NCBI GenBank assembly: GCA_008015505.1
Contig: SSFR01000008.1
Span: 62,001 to 126,000 of the forward strand
Length of the DNA stretch: 64,000 bases
From: Pedobacter sp.
Lineage (GTDB): Bacteria > Bacteroidota > Bacteroidia > Sphingobacteriales > Sphingobacteriaceae
Direction: 5' to 3'
A program made the translations under genes and the position numbers. Below the pieces are notes generated by a model. That model was not told where the DNA came from. It worked only from the letters and a program-made list of their open reading frames with translations, and did not search any database. The stretch's first letter is position 1. Each line of letters begins with the position of its first letter. Of the stretch, positions 18,774 through 27,976 are shown piece after piece.

Positions 18774-19733
18774 TTGAATTCAAAAAAACTCAAATATTTT
18801 TTATCCGCACTAGGAGCTATGATCATCTGGGGAACTTTTTCTATTCCCTTGCGTCATATTAAAACATATTCTTCAGAACAAATTTTATCCTATCGCACAT
18901 TTATTTCTTTGCTAATTACCTGGGGGATTACCCTCTTATTCCGTAGGAAATATATTCATGCTGATTTAGCTTATCTCAAAACAGAAAGTACTATTAAACG
19001 TAAAAAAACACTCCTACTTGTTTTATTAGCAGGATTTTTACTCGGTGTCAATTGGCTTTCTTTTATTTATGCAATCAACCATATCAGTTTAAAATCAGGA
19101 GCATTCGCTTATATGATTTGTCCACTCATTACAGCAATGGGTGGTTTCTTGATCTTAAAAGAATCTCTATCTAAATTCAAGCTAATAGCCATTGGTATTG
19201 CTTCGATTAGCATATGGATATCTTCACTAGGATCATTCGAAGAGGTATTTTGGTCCATTATTATAGCTTCATCTTTTGCTTTCTACCTCATTACACAGCG
19301 CGTACTTATTAAGCTAGACAAACTCAACTTACTGAGTGCACAGCTTTTCATAATCAGCCTACTAATTCTTCCTTCATTTTTGCATCAAACTCAACTAATA
19401 CCTACGGAACTTCATTTCTGGACCACAATTGTGGGTATTTCAGTTGTGTTTACCGTCATTCCACTATTACTAAGTTCTTATGCATTGATCGGAGTGCCGT
19501 CATCCACTTTTGGCATCATGATCTATATAAATCCAATCATCGCATTTATTGTTGCTTTTGCATACTTTGATGAGGGAATCAAAAAAGATCAGCTATATTC
19601 CTACACACTATTACTGATAGCTGTAATTGTATTTAATTGGGATGTGATTAGTACTATTTTTGGTAATCAAAAAGCAAAAGAACCAGACACCTCAGCATCC
19701 ATTGACAACACAAAAATTACAAACCCCTATTGA
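18774..19733 (+). CDS. EamA-type (DMT superfamily) transporter, copy 2
   Basis: Encodes 319 residues and starts at TTG. The start is supported because KLKYFLSALGAMIIWGTFS aligns with the beginning of copy 1. Ten helices and the conserved SSTFGIMIYINPIIAF block are present. Conserved blocks shared with copy 1 (WGTFSIPLR, YMICPLITAMGGF, NPIIAF) show a tandem duplication that has diverged considerably. Its 3' end overlaps the start of recG in another frame. Confidence 0.87.
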   Translation: MNSKKLKYFLSALGAMIIWGTFSIPLRHIKTYSSEQILSYRTFISLLITWGITLLFRRKYIHADLAYLKTESTIKRKKTLLLVLLAGFLLGVNWLSFIYAINHISLKSGAFAYMICPLITAMGGFLILKESLSKFKLIAIGIASISIWISSLGSFEEVFWSIIIASSFAFYLITQRVLIKLDKLNLLSAQLFIISLLILPSFLHQTQLIPTELHFWTTIVGISVVFTVIPLLLSSYALIGVPSSTFGIMIYINPIIAFIVAFAYFDEGIKKDQLYSYTLLLIAVIVFNWDVISTIFGNQKAKEPDTSASIDNTKITNPY

Positions 19734-21807
19734 GTACCTCAAGGGTGTTGGTCCACAAAGAGCTAGCGTACTAAAAAAAGAACTTGATATTTTCACCTAT
19801 CAGGATTTACTACTACACTATCCTTTTCGATATATTGACCGAACCCATTTTTACAAAATCAAGGAACTACATCCAGATCTATCCTTCATTCAAATCATAG
19901 GTAGAGTTGTTTCTAAAGAAATTCTTGGAGATAAATATAAAAAACGCCTAGTTGTCCAACTAAAAGACGAAACAGGGACCATCGAACTCGTTTGGTTTCA
20001 AAGTATTGTTTGGGTAGAGAAATCACTCAAATCGGGTTCTGTCTATATAATATTTGGGCGGCCCAGTTTATTTAATGGTCGTGTATCTATTCCTCATCCT
20101 GAAATTGAATTGTATAACCCCAATGCCTCCAAACAAGGCAATTTAAGCTTACAGCCCGTTTATAATTCTACCGAAAAGCTCAAGCAATTCTCCTTGGACA
20201 CCAAAGGGATACAACGTCTACAAGCCTGCTTACTTGAATTAATTACTGAAGAATTAGAAGAAACTCTACCTGAGTACTTATTGGCTAAACACCAACTTAT
20301 CCCTCGAAAAGAAGCCTTATTAAATATCCATTTTCCGGAAAACAATCAGCTCCTAGCATCCGCCCAACATCGGTTAAAATTTGATGAATTCTTCTTTATT
20401 CAACTTAAATTACTCAAAAACAAACTTCTTCGAACCAAAAAGTTTAAGGGAGTCCAATTCACTACTGTCGGAGAGAAATTCACTAGTTTTTATAATAACC
20501 GACTACCGTTTGACCTAACAGAAGCACAAAAACGAGTCATCAAAGAAATACGAGCAAACACCCAAAATGGTGCTCAAATGAATCGTCTGCTTCAAGGTGA
20601 TGTAGGAAGTGGGAAAACAGTTGTAGCACTAATGAGTATGCTATTGGCCATCGATAATGGCTACCAGGCTTGTATCATGGCTCCAACTGAAATATTAGCG
20701 CAGCAACACTATGATTCGATCAAAAACTTAGCTGGAGATGATTTAATACAAATCGATTTACTCACCGGATCAACTAAGAAAAAAAAACGAAAAGAACTAC
20801 ATCAGCAATTAGAAAGTGGGACACTAAACATACTAGTGGGCACGCACGCCTTGATTGAAGATAGCGTCCAATTTCAAAACCTCGGCTTAGTGGTGATCGA
20901 TGAACAGCATCGTTTTGGCGTAGAGCAACGAGCCAAACTCTGGCAAAAAAATACCATCCCGCCACACATACTAGTCATGACAGCAACTCCTATCCCCCGC
21001 ACACTAGCCATGACCCTATATGGCGACCTAGACGTATCCATCATTAATGAACTGCCTGTTGGCCGAAAGCCGATCCAAACCATTCATCTCTATGAGAATC
21101 AACGCTTACGAATGTTTGGCTTTATTCGATCTGAAATAGCTAAAGGCCGACAAGTATACATTGTTTATCCACTCATCAAAGAGAGTGAAAAACTCGACCT
21201 ACTCCATTTAGAAGCGGGTATAGAGGTAATCACCCGTGAATTTCCTTTACCCGATTATCGAATCAGTATCGTACATGGGAAGCTTTCACCAACAGATAAA
21301 GCATTTGAAATGCAGCGTTTCATTAAAGGTGAAACACAAATCATGGTAGCCACCACAGTTATTGAAGTGGGTGTCAATGTACCTAATGCCAGTGTTATGA
21401 TTATTGAAAATGCGGAACGATTCGGACTATCTCAATTGCATCAACTCAGAGGACGTGTTGGCAGAGGCGCTGAACAATCTTTTTGTATTTTGATGTCTGG
21501 GAATAAGCTAAGCTCGGATGCCAAAGTGAGATTACAAACAATGGTTCGTACCGCTGATGGCTTCGAAATATCAGAAATTGATTTGCAACTCCGGGGGCCA
21601 GGAGATATGGAGGGAACTAGACAAAGTGGCATGCTTGATCTCAAACTAGCGGATCTAACAAAAGACCAACAACTTTTGCAAGAAGCCAGACAAAGTGTAA
21701 TCGACTTATTCAAACGTGATCCTGAACTTAATCAACCCGAAAACAAGATACTACAAGACTATTTCAATCAAAAAGAACGTGGAATTAGTTGGAATAAAAT
21801 TTCGTAA
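19702..21807 (+). CDS. recG: ATP-dependent DNA helicase RecG
   Basis: Remodels stalled replication forks and Holliday junctions. Seen are the N-terminal wedge-domain block TPIEYLKGVGPQRA, the Walker A LLQGDVGSGKT, the DEQH box VVIDEQHRFG, motif III VMTATPIPRTLA, motif VI HQLRGRVGRG and the RecG-specific TRQSG near the end. About 700 residues, as usual. No ATG is in place: the open frame begins at TTG 19660, but TTG 19702 gives an N-terminus (TTQKLQTPIEYL) closer to the family. Either overlaps the EamA gene, so translation is probably coupled. Confidence 0.93.
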   Translation: MTTQKLQTPIEYLKGVGPQRASVLKKELDIFTYQDLLLHYPFRYIDRTHFYKIKELHPDLSFIQIIGRVVSKEILGDKYKKRLVVQLKDETGTIELVWFQSIVWVEKSLKSGSVYIIFGRPSLFNGRVSIPHPEIELYNPNASKQGNLSLQPVYNSTEKLKQFSLDTKGIQRLQACLLELITEELEETLPEYLLAKHQLIPRKEALLNIHFPENNQLLASAQHRLKFDEFFFIQLKLLKNKLLRTKKFKGVQFTTVGEKFTSFYNNRLPFDLTEAQKRVIKEIRANTQNGAQMNRLLQGDVGSGKTVVALMSMLLAIDNGYQACIMAPTEILAQQHYDSIKNLAGDDLIQIDLLTGSTKKKKRKELHQQLESGTLNILVGTHALIEDSVQFQNLGLVVIDEQHRFGVEQRAKLWQKNTIPPHILVMTATPIPRTLAMTLYGDLDVSIINELPVGRKPIQTIHLYENQRLRMFGFIRSEIAKGRQVYIVYPLIKESEKLDLLHLEAGIEVITREFPLPDYRISIVHGKLSPTDKAFEMQRFIKGETQIMVATTVIEVGVNVPNASVMIIENAERFGLSQLHQLRGRVGRGAEQSFCILMSGNKLSSDAKVRLQTMVRTADGFEISEIDLQLRGPGDMEGTRQSGMLDLKLADLTKDQQLLQEARQSVIDLFKRDPELNQPENKILQDYFNQKERGISWNKIS

Positions 21808-21859
21808 TTGAAGACTAAAAAGAACAAAATCCAACAACTTTAAACAAGCCCCTACTAAC

Positions 21860-22864
21860 ATGGGACAACTAATCACCTATACTCCCAAACAAATCTCCGA
21901 GATAACCAATCCTCGACCAGGAGAAACCAAACTAGGCGAATGCTTACAAGTTTTGTCCAGTTTAGATGACTTAACCGCGGCCACCAAATTTGTTTTATTG
22001 GGATTACCAGAGGATATAGGCGTTCGGGCTAATTTGGGTACTGGGGGCGCACATACAGCATGGGAGACTAGTCTAAGGGCACTATTAACTATTCAAAGCA
22101 CAGATCGCCTCACTGGTCATGAGGTATCCTTATTAGGATACTTAGATCTCACCCCCGAAATGACCCTGGCTGATCTGTATGATTTGAAAACGGCCGAGGG
22201 GCTGAAATACATTCGCAATCTGGTTTCTTCCATCGACGAGCAAGTATACGACCTGATTAGACAAATCGTTCAAGCGGGAAAAATCCCCATTGTCGTTGGT
22301 GGTGGACATAACAATTCCTATCCTATTTTAAAAAGCCTGGCTAAACATCACATACAAGGAGTTCATACCATTAATATAGATGCCCATGCTGACTTTCGCG
22401 CACTAGAGGGCAGACATAGTGGAAATGGATTTAGCTATGCCATGCATGAGGGCTACCTAGCAAAATATGCCCTAATTGGTCTTCACGAGAATTACAATTC
22501 GCAACTCATTTTAGCACGCTTAAAGGAACACCCGGAACAGGTCTTTTACACCTTTTTTGAAGACTACCTCCGCAGAACAAGATCCTATCACAAAGATTTT
22601 GAACAGGCTTTACACTTCACAGCAGGCATTTGCGGACTAGAGATTGATATGGATTGCATAGCTGGTGCTTTAGCCAGTGCCGGTTCTTTAACAGGATTTA
22701 GCACTAATCAGGTTCGTGAAATGATTGCTCAAACCAAAGGCTACAAGCTAGCTTATTTTCATATCGCCGAAGGAGCACTCACTTTGACCGACGGCAGAAC
22801 AAACTCTTTAACTGGTAAACTAATTGCGACCCTAATCAGCGACTTTCTCAAAGCTCAATCTTAG
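21860..22864 (+). CDS. Arginase/agmatinase/formimidoylglutamase family hydrolase, probably formimidoylglutamase
   Basis: Encodes 334 residues of the ureohydrolase fold with a binuclear Mn centre. Metal ligands are in GGGHNNSYP (His), NIDAHADFR (Asp-His-Asp) and EIDMDC (two Asp). The Bacteroidota formimidoylglutamase branch has this length and the same N-terminal TYTPKQI-type start; that enzyme removes formamide from formimidoylglutamate in histidine breakdown. No other hut genes are adjacent, so arginase or agmatinase activity cannot be excluded. Confidence 0.78.
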   Translation: MGQLITYTPKQISEITNPRPGETKLGECLQVLSSLDDLTAATKFVLLGLPEDIGVRANLGTGGAHTAWETSLRALLTIQSTDRLTGHEVSLLGYLDLTPEMTLADLYDLKTAEGLKYIRNLVSSIDEQVYDLIRQIVQAGKIPIVVGGGHNNSYPILKSLAKHHIQGVHTINIDAHADFRALEGRHSGNGFSYAMHEGYLAKYALIGLHENYNSQLILARLKEHPEQVFYTFFEDYLRRTRSYHKDFEQALHFTAGICGLEIDMDCIAGALASAGSLTGFSTNQVREMIAQTKGYKLAYFHIAEGALTLTDGRTNSLTGKLIATLISDFLKAQS

Positions 22865-22871
22865 AGCTTAT

Positions 22872-23444
22872 TTAAAATGTCCAAATCTGATCGGGACAGA
22901 TACAGCTATCTAATTTCACATCCCAAGGATCTACATCGCTAATCTCATCTATTGGACCAAAAAAAGACAAACCCATTTTTTGCGTGTTAGGACGACACTG
23001 AGCTAAAAATCGATCATAAAAACCTTTTCCATAACCCACCCGGTTCCCCTTCTTATCAAAAGCAAGCAGGGGCACAAATACCAAATCTATTTGTTCATCG
23101 GGAATAAGTTCACCTTGGATGGGCTCTGGAATTCCCAATCGGTTCTTTTTTAGGATACTGGATTCTATTTCAAAACGTACATGCTCCATCTGTCTTGCTT
23201 TAAAATTAGTTCTAGGAACACATAGCTGTAATTCGGGATATTCTTTATGTAGATACTGAATCATAACCAAGGTATCCACCTCCTTAAATCCAGCAATTGG
23301 GAGGAAAATATGGATCATTTTATACTTGCCCCAATCTACTTGGACAACTTGTTTGATCAGCCGATCCTGAAGCACAACAAATTCATCGGGAGTTAAAGCC
23401 GTTCGCCTATCTAGATAAACCCGACGTAAAGCATCTTTATTCAT
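22872..23444 (-). CDS. 5-formyltetrahydrofolate cyclo-ligase
   Basis: Converts 5-formyl-THF to 5,10-methenyl-THF with ATP, recovering folate for one-carbon metabolism. About 190 residues. The C-terminal signature NRVGYGKGFYDRFL is intact, as is VFVPLLAFDKKGNR. The start MNKDALRRVY (23444) resembles the family better than the ATG three codons upstream. It lies 15 nt after the VOC gene on the same strand and is convergent with the arginase-family gene. Confidence 0.9.
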   Translation of the reverse strand: MNKDALRRVYLDRRTALTPDEFVVLQDRLIKQVVQVDWGKYKMIHIFLPIAGFKEVDTLVMIQYLHKEYPELQLCVPRTNFKARQMEHVRFEIESSILKKNRLGIPEPIQGELIPDEQIDLVFVPLLAFDKKGNRVGYGKGFYDRFLAQCRPNTQKMGLSFFGPIDEISDVDPWDVKLDSCICPDQIWTF

Positions 23445-23468
23445 GACAATCAAACAAACTTAAAAACA

Positions 23469-23876
23469 CTATAGCCAAACTTCCTTTAAGCCGTTAAACT
23501 GAATTAAATCAATTCGGTTTCCATAAAGGTCTTTAAACACGGCCACTTTTCCATAGCCTTCCACTCTAGGCTTTTCGGTAAAAACTATTCCCTTTGACAT
23601 AAACAATTCATAGTCCAAATCGAAATCATCAGTATACAAATAAAATAAGACTCTGCCACCAGCTTGTTTACCTACAAAATAGCTCTGCTCCTGGTTTTCA
23701 GCCTTAGATAGAAGGATTTCAGAGCCCATATCTCCAGGTGATTTCAGACGAATCCAACGCTTATCTGGAAGATGGGTATCTTCTACAACGGAAAAACCTA
23801 ATTTATCGCAGTAAAATTCGATGGCTTCTTCATAGGCTTTCACCAATAATGCGACATGAACAATACCGAGAATCAT
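23469..23876 (-). CDS. VOC-superfamily (glyoxalase-like) protein
   Basis: Encodes 135 residues in the paired beta-alpha-beta-beta-beta fold. The first metal His is in GIVHVALLV, and the second module ends with VAVFKDLYGNRIDLIQF. Metal-binding residues look mostly present, but the class (lyase, dioxygenase, binding protein) cannot be decided from sequence. It lies 19 bp downstream of the 3' half of the disrupted SHOCT gene, on the same strand. Confidence 0.82.
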   Translation of the reverse strand: MILGIVHVALLVKAYEEAIEFYCDKLGFSVVEDTHLPDKRWIRLKSPGDMGSEILLSKAENQEQSYFVGKQAGGRVLFYLYTDDFDLDYELFMSKGIVFTEKPRVEGYGKVAVFKDLYGNRIDLIQFNGLKEVWL

Positions 23877-23895
23877 GGATTAAAATGCTCGTCGA

Positions 23896-24184
23896 TCAGA
23901 GTTCATAAATAAGTCTAGCTTTAAAAGCCTTATACTGCCACTGATCAATCCTTCCACCATCAAATAATTTTTTCAATTTGCGTAATTCATCCGCCGCACT
24001 AACTTCTGGCAAGCCATCATTCAAAAGTCTTCGACTATATCCCCTATACTCTAACCTGGTAATAATACCTTCTTCTTCTAAAACTTTCATTTTAGCAAGC
24101 TCATCAGCGACACTCAAATTTGAATTACTTTTTCTACATCTACTTTCATTAGGCAAAAAGTCATCACATCCCCCCCCTAAAGCT
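23896..24184 (-). pseudogene. 3' half of a secreted SHOCT-domain protein gene split by the prophage
   Basis: This fragment encodes two SHOCT-type C-terminal repeats, SVADELAKMKVLEEEGIIT and SAADELRKLKKLFDGGRID, each followed by an aromatic and RLL/RLI ending. It lacks a credible start: only TTG codons lie upstream, inside the prophage end. Rejoined at the shared word to the fragment at 54463-54867, the frame runs straight through Arg-Gly-Ala-Leu into Gly-Gly-Gly-Cys-Asp-Asp, giving about 227 residues. SHOCT repeats are short helical oligomerisation motifs. Whether this half is still expressed from the phage-end TTG is unknown. Confidence 0.88.
24178..24184. repeat. Prophage target-site duplication, phage right end
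   Basis: TAAAGCT here matches TAAAGCT at 54466-54472. Mu-like transposition normally duplicates 5 bp; the seven shared bases include the duplication plus possible chance matches. Confidence 0.8.
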
Positions 24185-24190
24185 ATAATC

Positions 24191-24217
24191 GGCAAAACCA
24201 AAAGTGCAAAAAAATAC
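24191..24217 (+). promoter_or_regulatory. Right-end transposase-binding-type site
   Basis: The motif GCAAAACCAAAAGTGCAAAA, read inward from the right terminus, matches the left-terminal site at 54433-54460 in inverted orientation. By position it should be the R1-like site bound by the MuA-type transposase. Confidence 0.75.
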
Positions 24218-24326
24218 GCCCCAATTTTGAAGAAAAGTCCTTCAAATTCATCTAAAAATCAACAGGTATTTAAGGAGCAAAACAAGCCCCTTTAAACACC
24301 CTTTAAAAGGCTATAAAACATCCTAC

Positions 24327-25130
24327 TCAAATCGGATAATTCGCCGTCAAAACTTCCACTTTTCGCTTGAGGTATCCCGACTTACTATTGACGCTTATCC
24401 CCTTTTCTACACTCCAAGTATACCAACCATTTGTCTCAGTATACTTCGATAGCAACATCGATGGATAAGAAGACAACAAGAACTTACCCTTGATACCAGA
24501 CAAACATTTCAATAAATTCTCAAAATCCTGTTCACTATATCCATCATAATGGCCGCAGTCACTATTGAAATATGGTGGATCACAGTAAAAAAAGCTATGA
24601 GCAGCATCTCTACTTTGAATGATGTACAGTGCGTCAGCACACTCTATTTGACAGTTTTGTAATCGATACGCCATGTGCTCGGTGAAGCGATCTCTATTGT
24701 TGATGATCTTTTTAGTAGTCGTGTTTGTAGTTCTATCATATCCAAAACTTGAATCTAGTTGCGAACTGAAACTTTGGGTGCTCAAAACCCAAACTGACCA
24801 AGCTCGCTTAATCTCGTTAAATAGTTCGGGGTTATTGTAAATAACGCTTGCTTTCCGATGTAAATCGCGACTATGAAGCGTGATCCTGATTTCCTTCTCA
24901 AGGCTTACAAAGTCGTTTTGCACTACCTTGTAGAAATTGATGAGTTCACGGTTGGTATCATTCAAAACCTCAATTTTAGAAGCCTGCTTACTGAAAAACA
25001 CCGCAGCACCTCCTAAAAAAGGTTCAGCATACAGCGTGTGTTGCTCAGGAATTAATGACAGAATTTTAGTTGCTAGCTTTTGTTTGCCGCCGTAATAACT
25101 GATGGGCGTTTTTAAATTAACTGTAGACAT
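24327..25130 (-). CDS. Prophage D12-class adenine-N6 DNA methyltransferase (Dam-type)
   Basis: Encodes 267 residues. The AdoMet-binding motif is PISYYGGKQKLA with EPFLGGAAVFF (about 36-46), and the catalytic motif is CDPPYF (DPPY at about 184-187), as in Dam/DpnM enzymes. It is the last gene before the phage right end, the position where Mu has the modification gene mom. It probably protects phage DNA from host restriction. No paired nuclease gene is present, so it is an orphan methylase. GATC as target is likely for the family but not shown. Confidence 0.88.
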   Translation of the reverse strand: MSTVNLKTPISYYGGKQKLATKILSLIPEQHTLYAEPFLGGAAVFFSKQASKIEVLNDTNRELINFYKVVQNDFVSLEKEIRITLHSRDLHRKASVIYNNPELFNEIKRAWSVWVLSTQSFSSQLDSSFGYDRTTNTTTKKIINNRDRFTEHMAYRLQNCQIECADALYIIQSRDAAHSFFYCDPPYFNSDCGHYDGYSEQDFENLLKCLSGIKGKFLLSSYPSMLLSKYTETNGWYTWSVEKGISVNSKSGYLKRKVEVLTANYPI

Positions 25131-25193
25131 AGTGCTTGTGGGGCCAGAAATAGATACCCGGCTTTATAATTTTGGTGTTTATTGAAATTTAAT

Positions 25194-26066
25194 CTACGAC
25201 TGGACTTCATACCCTACATATTCGATGTAAGCCAGCGTATAATAGGGTGGCATATTATTGTGTGCTTTGTTCCCTCCTCCACGGGTTGTTGGATATGATG
25301 TAGTTTCAGTCAAAGACCATAAGCCTCTTCCATTTCCTTTCACATTATCCGAAGTACTCGTATATGAAGGAGTAGTATAGTGGTGAGTATGTTCAGGCAT
25401 TTGCTCTACTGTTAATGTAACCTCCTCTGCTCCATCTTTTTTACCAACCGCGTATTTACCTCCCGCACCCAAAATAAATCGATCTTTGAGTTTTTCGCAT
25501 AGTTGCCAGCCAGCTGGAATTGAGTCTATTGAACCACTCCAAGCTAAAATCATCCCTTTTACAAATTGGCCTTTTTCTAGTGTAGAAACACGGATTTTAA
25601 GTGTGTCATGAGCGGATTGCAATTCACTAGTCTGCTTAGCCATCTGTTCCTTATAGGCATCATGAGCAGATTGTAAATCGTCGATACATTTCTTTTGTTG
25701 CTGCAAATCACTTATTCGAGTCATCGAAGCAAAAGGAATAGATTCCAAGCCTGTGCCAAATATGGCCTGACGTGTAAAGTATACTTCATGTTCCGAGCCA
25801 TCTTCAAAATGAGCTGTTTTCGCGGTCCTAGTAACGATTACTGTGCTTTGTTTAAAGTCGCCCTTAAATGGTAGTACTTCGCCATTGATAACTACCCAGC
25901 CATCAGATACTTTGCCATTGGTTTCGACTACGCCACTGATAATGTAATTGTTTCCACCTAATGCAGTTAATGCTTTTATGGGGTCGATAAATCCATTTTG
26001 TAAAAAATTGAGTGTGTCCGTTTCTAAAGGGAAACCACCCGAGTGTGAAAAATCTATTATGTTCAT
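25194..26066 (-). CDS. Prophage tail-collar/fibre protein
   Basis: Encodes 290 residues. The N-terminal 120 residues are beta-rich. A coiled-coil stretch follows (about 130-170) with the repeated phrase LQSAHD. The C-terminal region opens with MILAWSGSIDSIPAGWQLCE and continues GGKYAVGKKDGAEEVTLTVEQMPEHTHHY, a typical phage tail-collar (fibre tip) domain. It should form the receptor-binding end of the tail. The start overlaps the upstream gene by 4 nt (ATGA). It is short for a fibre, with no invertible segment or assembly chaperone nearby. Confidence 0.82.
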   Translation of the reverse strand: MNIIDFSHSGGFPLETDTLNFLQNGFIDPIKALTALGGNNYIISGVVETNGKVSDGWVVINGEVLPFKGDFKQSTVIVTRTAKTAHFEDGSEHEVYFTRQAIFGTGLESIPFASMTRISDLQQQKKCIDDLQSAHDAYKEQMAKQTSELQSAHDTLKIRVSTLEKGQFVKGMILAWSGSIDSIPAGWQLCEKLKDRFILGAGGKYAVGKKDGAEEVTLTVEQMPEHTHHYTTPSYTSTSDNVKGNGRGLWSLTETTSYPTTRGGGNKAHNNMPPYYTLAYIEYVGYEVQS

Positions 26067-26536
26067 TCTTTGATTAGTTGATAACGTTTACCTGCCAGTT
26101 TATAATAATCTAATAAGGCCCGAAACTTAGCCATTGAGCTTTTATTTTCCCAAATGGGTATTTCTGATGGGATGTGGACTTGAAAATCCGCTCCTGTATC
26201 TCCATAGCTGAGATGATTGTATAGCTGTATTTTCTTTAAATATCGAGGCTTGTTTTCCTCCGTTTTAAAAACATACACCCAGTCATATTTACTACCATCA
26301 CTCATATAAATTCGCTTATTGGTGCTATCAAAGCTATCGTTTAACACTTTTTGGAGGTGCACTACCTGTCCATTGTGTTCTATTTTATAGTTGACTAGGG
26401 TGCGATATTTTAAGAACTCTATGTAGAGGCATTTTACTGGAGCAAGCAAGACGTTGAGCCAAGATAACATGAATGGCTTTCGAAGCGAAGATGGCAAAAG
26501 CGTAGCAATGAGTCGTCGATAATCTAATTGAAACAT
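26063..26536 (-). CDS. Prophage baseplate/tail protein, gp48-like position
   Basis: Encodes 157 residues without a family recognised by motif. It sits between the baseplate J gene and the tail-collar gene, where Mu carries gp48 and related baseplate-to-fibre connectors. The protein is rich in Tyr and Lys (DYRRLIATLLPSSLRKP start) and has no signal or membrane segment. Overlaps on both sides show it belongs to the tail operon. The function is inferred from position only. Confidence 0.6.
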   Translation of the reverse strand: MFQLDYRRLIATLLPSSLRKPFMLSWLNVLLAPVKCLYIEFLKYRTLVNYKIEHNGQVVHLQKVLNDSFDSTNKRIYMSDGSKYDWVYVFKTEENKPRYLKKIQLYNHLSYGDTGADFQVHIPSEIPIWENKSSMAKFRALLDYYKLAGKRYQLIKE

Positions 26537-26550
26537 AACAAATATTTTAT

Positions 26551-27402
26551 TTAATCTTTATAATCGGGAGCTATATAATTAATTGTTAAGTCTTTGTTGT
26601 CAATTCGCAAGTATCCAGCATCGGGTTCATAGCGAACATCAATCAATTGATCTTCACGATTTCCATAAGTGGCTGATGCACGAACTATTTGAGGAATGAT
26701 TACACCAGCAGTTTGTTGTAATCGATCAGTTAAAGTGGCTAACACAAACTCTCCATTAAAAGGTAAGTTTTGCAAATAGGCTTGAATCGTATTATTTACT
26801 GGTTTGATAGTCGCGTCATCCAAGCGTCCACCGTTACCATCAAGCACCAGAGGATCATAATAAATATTGATGTCCATTTTTAGCCGATCGGGCGGTAACG
26901 AGTCCACAACCAGTTTAACTCCTGCATCCTTAATCAGATGCATATATCGTTTAAAAGGTGTCAACTCATCAGGTGAAACTCGTGAAAGTGCTTGTAGTTC
27001 GCCATTTGTTTCTTTAGCAGCTTTGATACGCACCCATCCCATCTTTCTATTTTCTTCTACGGCCACATGTTTAATGATGCGACTCTTGGCTATTTCATCT
27101 GCACTGGCACCCGAATTATCGTAACGATCACTTTCAGGCATCAATTCTTTACCAAACTGAAAGGCTCTGGCTTTGGCTCGATACCAACGTAAATTATGCG
27201 GCTTTTTACTTAAAATTAGGTCATCCACCTCTTTTTTGTGTAGCTCGAATAGTGTTTCCAGCGTCCAAATAGCCGTTGCGGTGACATATGTCCATACACG
27301 CCAGATGGCCGTTTTGCTATCACTATTTAAAGATTTCAGCTCTGGGTTATTTCCCTTTTCAGTTATGATTTGTGCTTGTATTTCTGCTATTGTACGTGCC
27401 AT
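26551..27402 (-). CDS. Prophage baseplate J-like protein (Mu gp47-like)
   Basis: Encodes 283 residues. The N-terminal helical part (AEIQAQIITEKG) and later the block DVRYEPDAGYLRI near the C-terminus are in the places expected for baseplate J proteins, which form the wedge of contractile tails. The middle section includes DINIYYDPLVLDGNGG and a domain with AYLQNLPFNGEFVLATLTDRLQQ, resembling the C-terminal half of gpJ/gp47. It follows gp46-like and LysM genes in the usual order. Confidence 0.75.
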   Translation of the reverse strand: MARTIAEIQAQIITEKGNNPELKSLNSDSKTAIWRVWTYVTATAIWTLETLFELHKKEVDDLILSKKPHNLRWYRAKARAFQFGKELMPESDRYDNSGASADEIAKSRIIKHVAVEENRKMGWVRIKAAKETNGELQALSRVSPDELTPFKRYMHLIKDAGVKLVVDSLPPDRLKMDINIYYDPLVLDGNGGRLDDATIKPVNNTIQAYLQNLPFNGEFVLATLTDRLQQTAGVIIPQIVRASATYGNREDQLIDVRYEPDAGYLRIDNKDLTINYIAPDYKD

Positions 27403-27446
27403 TTTTTTAATTATCTATTGTAAGCGATTTTCCAAACTGCATATAA

Positions 27447-27701
27447 TCAAATTCCATCCAACATATTGAAGCCTGTGCAGGGTGTGATATTTCGATTAGC
27501 TATAGCCCGCAAAACATATTTGTTGATCTGTTCTGATTTTGTAATTTTCGGTAAGGAAATTATATGTCCAGCGCGCAATTCATCGGTTAAGCCTAAGCCC
27601 GAATGTGCGGCTATTTCAAAAGCTGATTCTATCGATCCAAAGTTGTGGATGGCGATATCAAATAATGTTTGTCCTTCTTGTACTTTATATTCGTTTTGCA
27701 T
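27447..27701 (-). CDS. Prophage LysM-domain tail protein
   Basis: Encodes 84 residues, nearly all one LysM module: YKVQEGQTLFDIAIHNFGSI, then LRAGHIISLP. LysM modules bind N-acetylglucosamine in peptidoglycan; small LysM tail proteins occur near the baseplate or hub of contractile tails. It overlaps the gp46-like gene by 17 nt. Confidence 0.82.
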   Translation of the reverse strand: MQNEYKVQEGQTLFDIAIHNFGSIESAFEIAAHSGLGLTDELRAGHIISLPKITKSEQINKYVLRAIANRNITPCTGFNMLDGI

Positions 27702-27969
27702 CGATGATTAATCCTGTTTCAGTGATTTGTAAGTTGTCTAGTTTAAAGCCGTCGGCTTCCAGCTGTACGGCGATGGTTCGTTTGATAAAGCCATCGATGA
27801 GCCCATGTTGTGATAAAGTGAGACCCACGCCTGTTTCTGGATTTTCTTTCCATTCGGCTGGCATACTGGTCAATAGTAATTGAATATGTTGTTGATCGCT
27901 ATCGGCCAATAACCAATCGCCATATTCGATCAATAAATCGTTATCCTCATTTAATAAAAAGTCCTTCAT
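27685..27969 (-). CDS. Prophage baseplate wedge protein, gp46/gpW/gp25-like
   Basis: Encodes 94 residues. The start DFLLNEDNDLLIEYGDWLLADSD followed by a segment about a right-handed repeat (QHIQLLLTSMPAEWKENPETGVGL) is typical of the Mu gp46 / gp25-like family that forms the baseplate wedge. It lies between gpV-like and gpJ-like genes, the canonical Mu order. Confidence 0.8.
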   Translation of the reverse strand: MKDFLLNEDNDLLIEYGDWLLADSDQQHIQLLLTSMPAEWKENPETGVGLTLSQHGLIDGFIKRTIAVQLEADGFKLDNLQITETGLIIDAKRI

Positions 27970-27976
27970 TGTTAAG

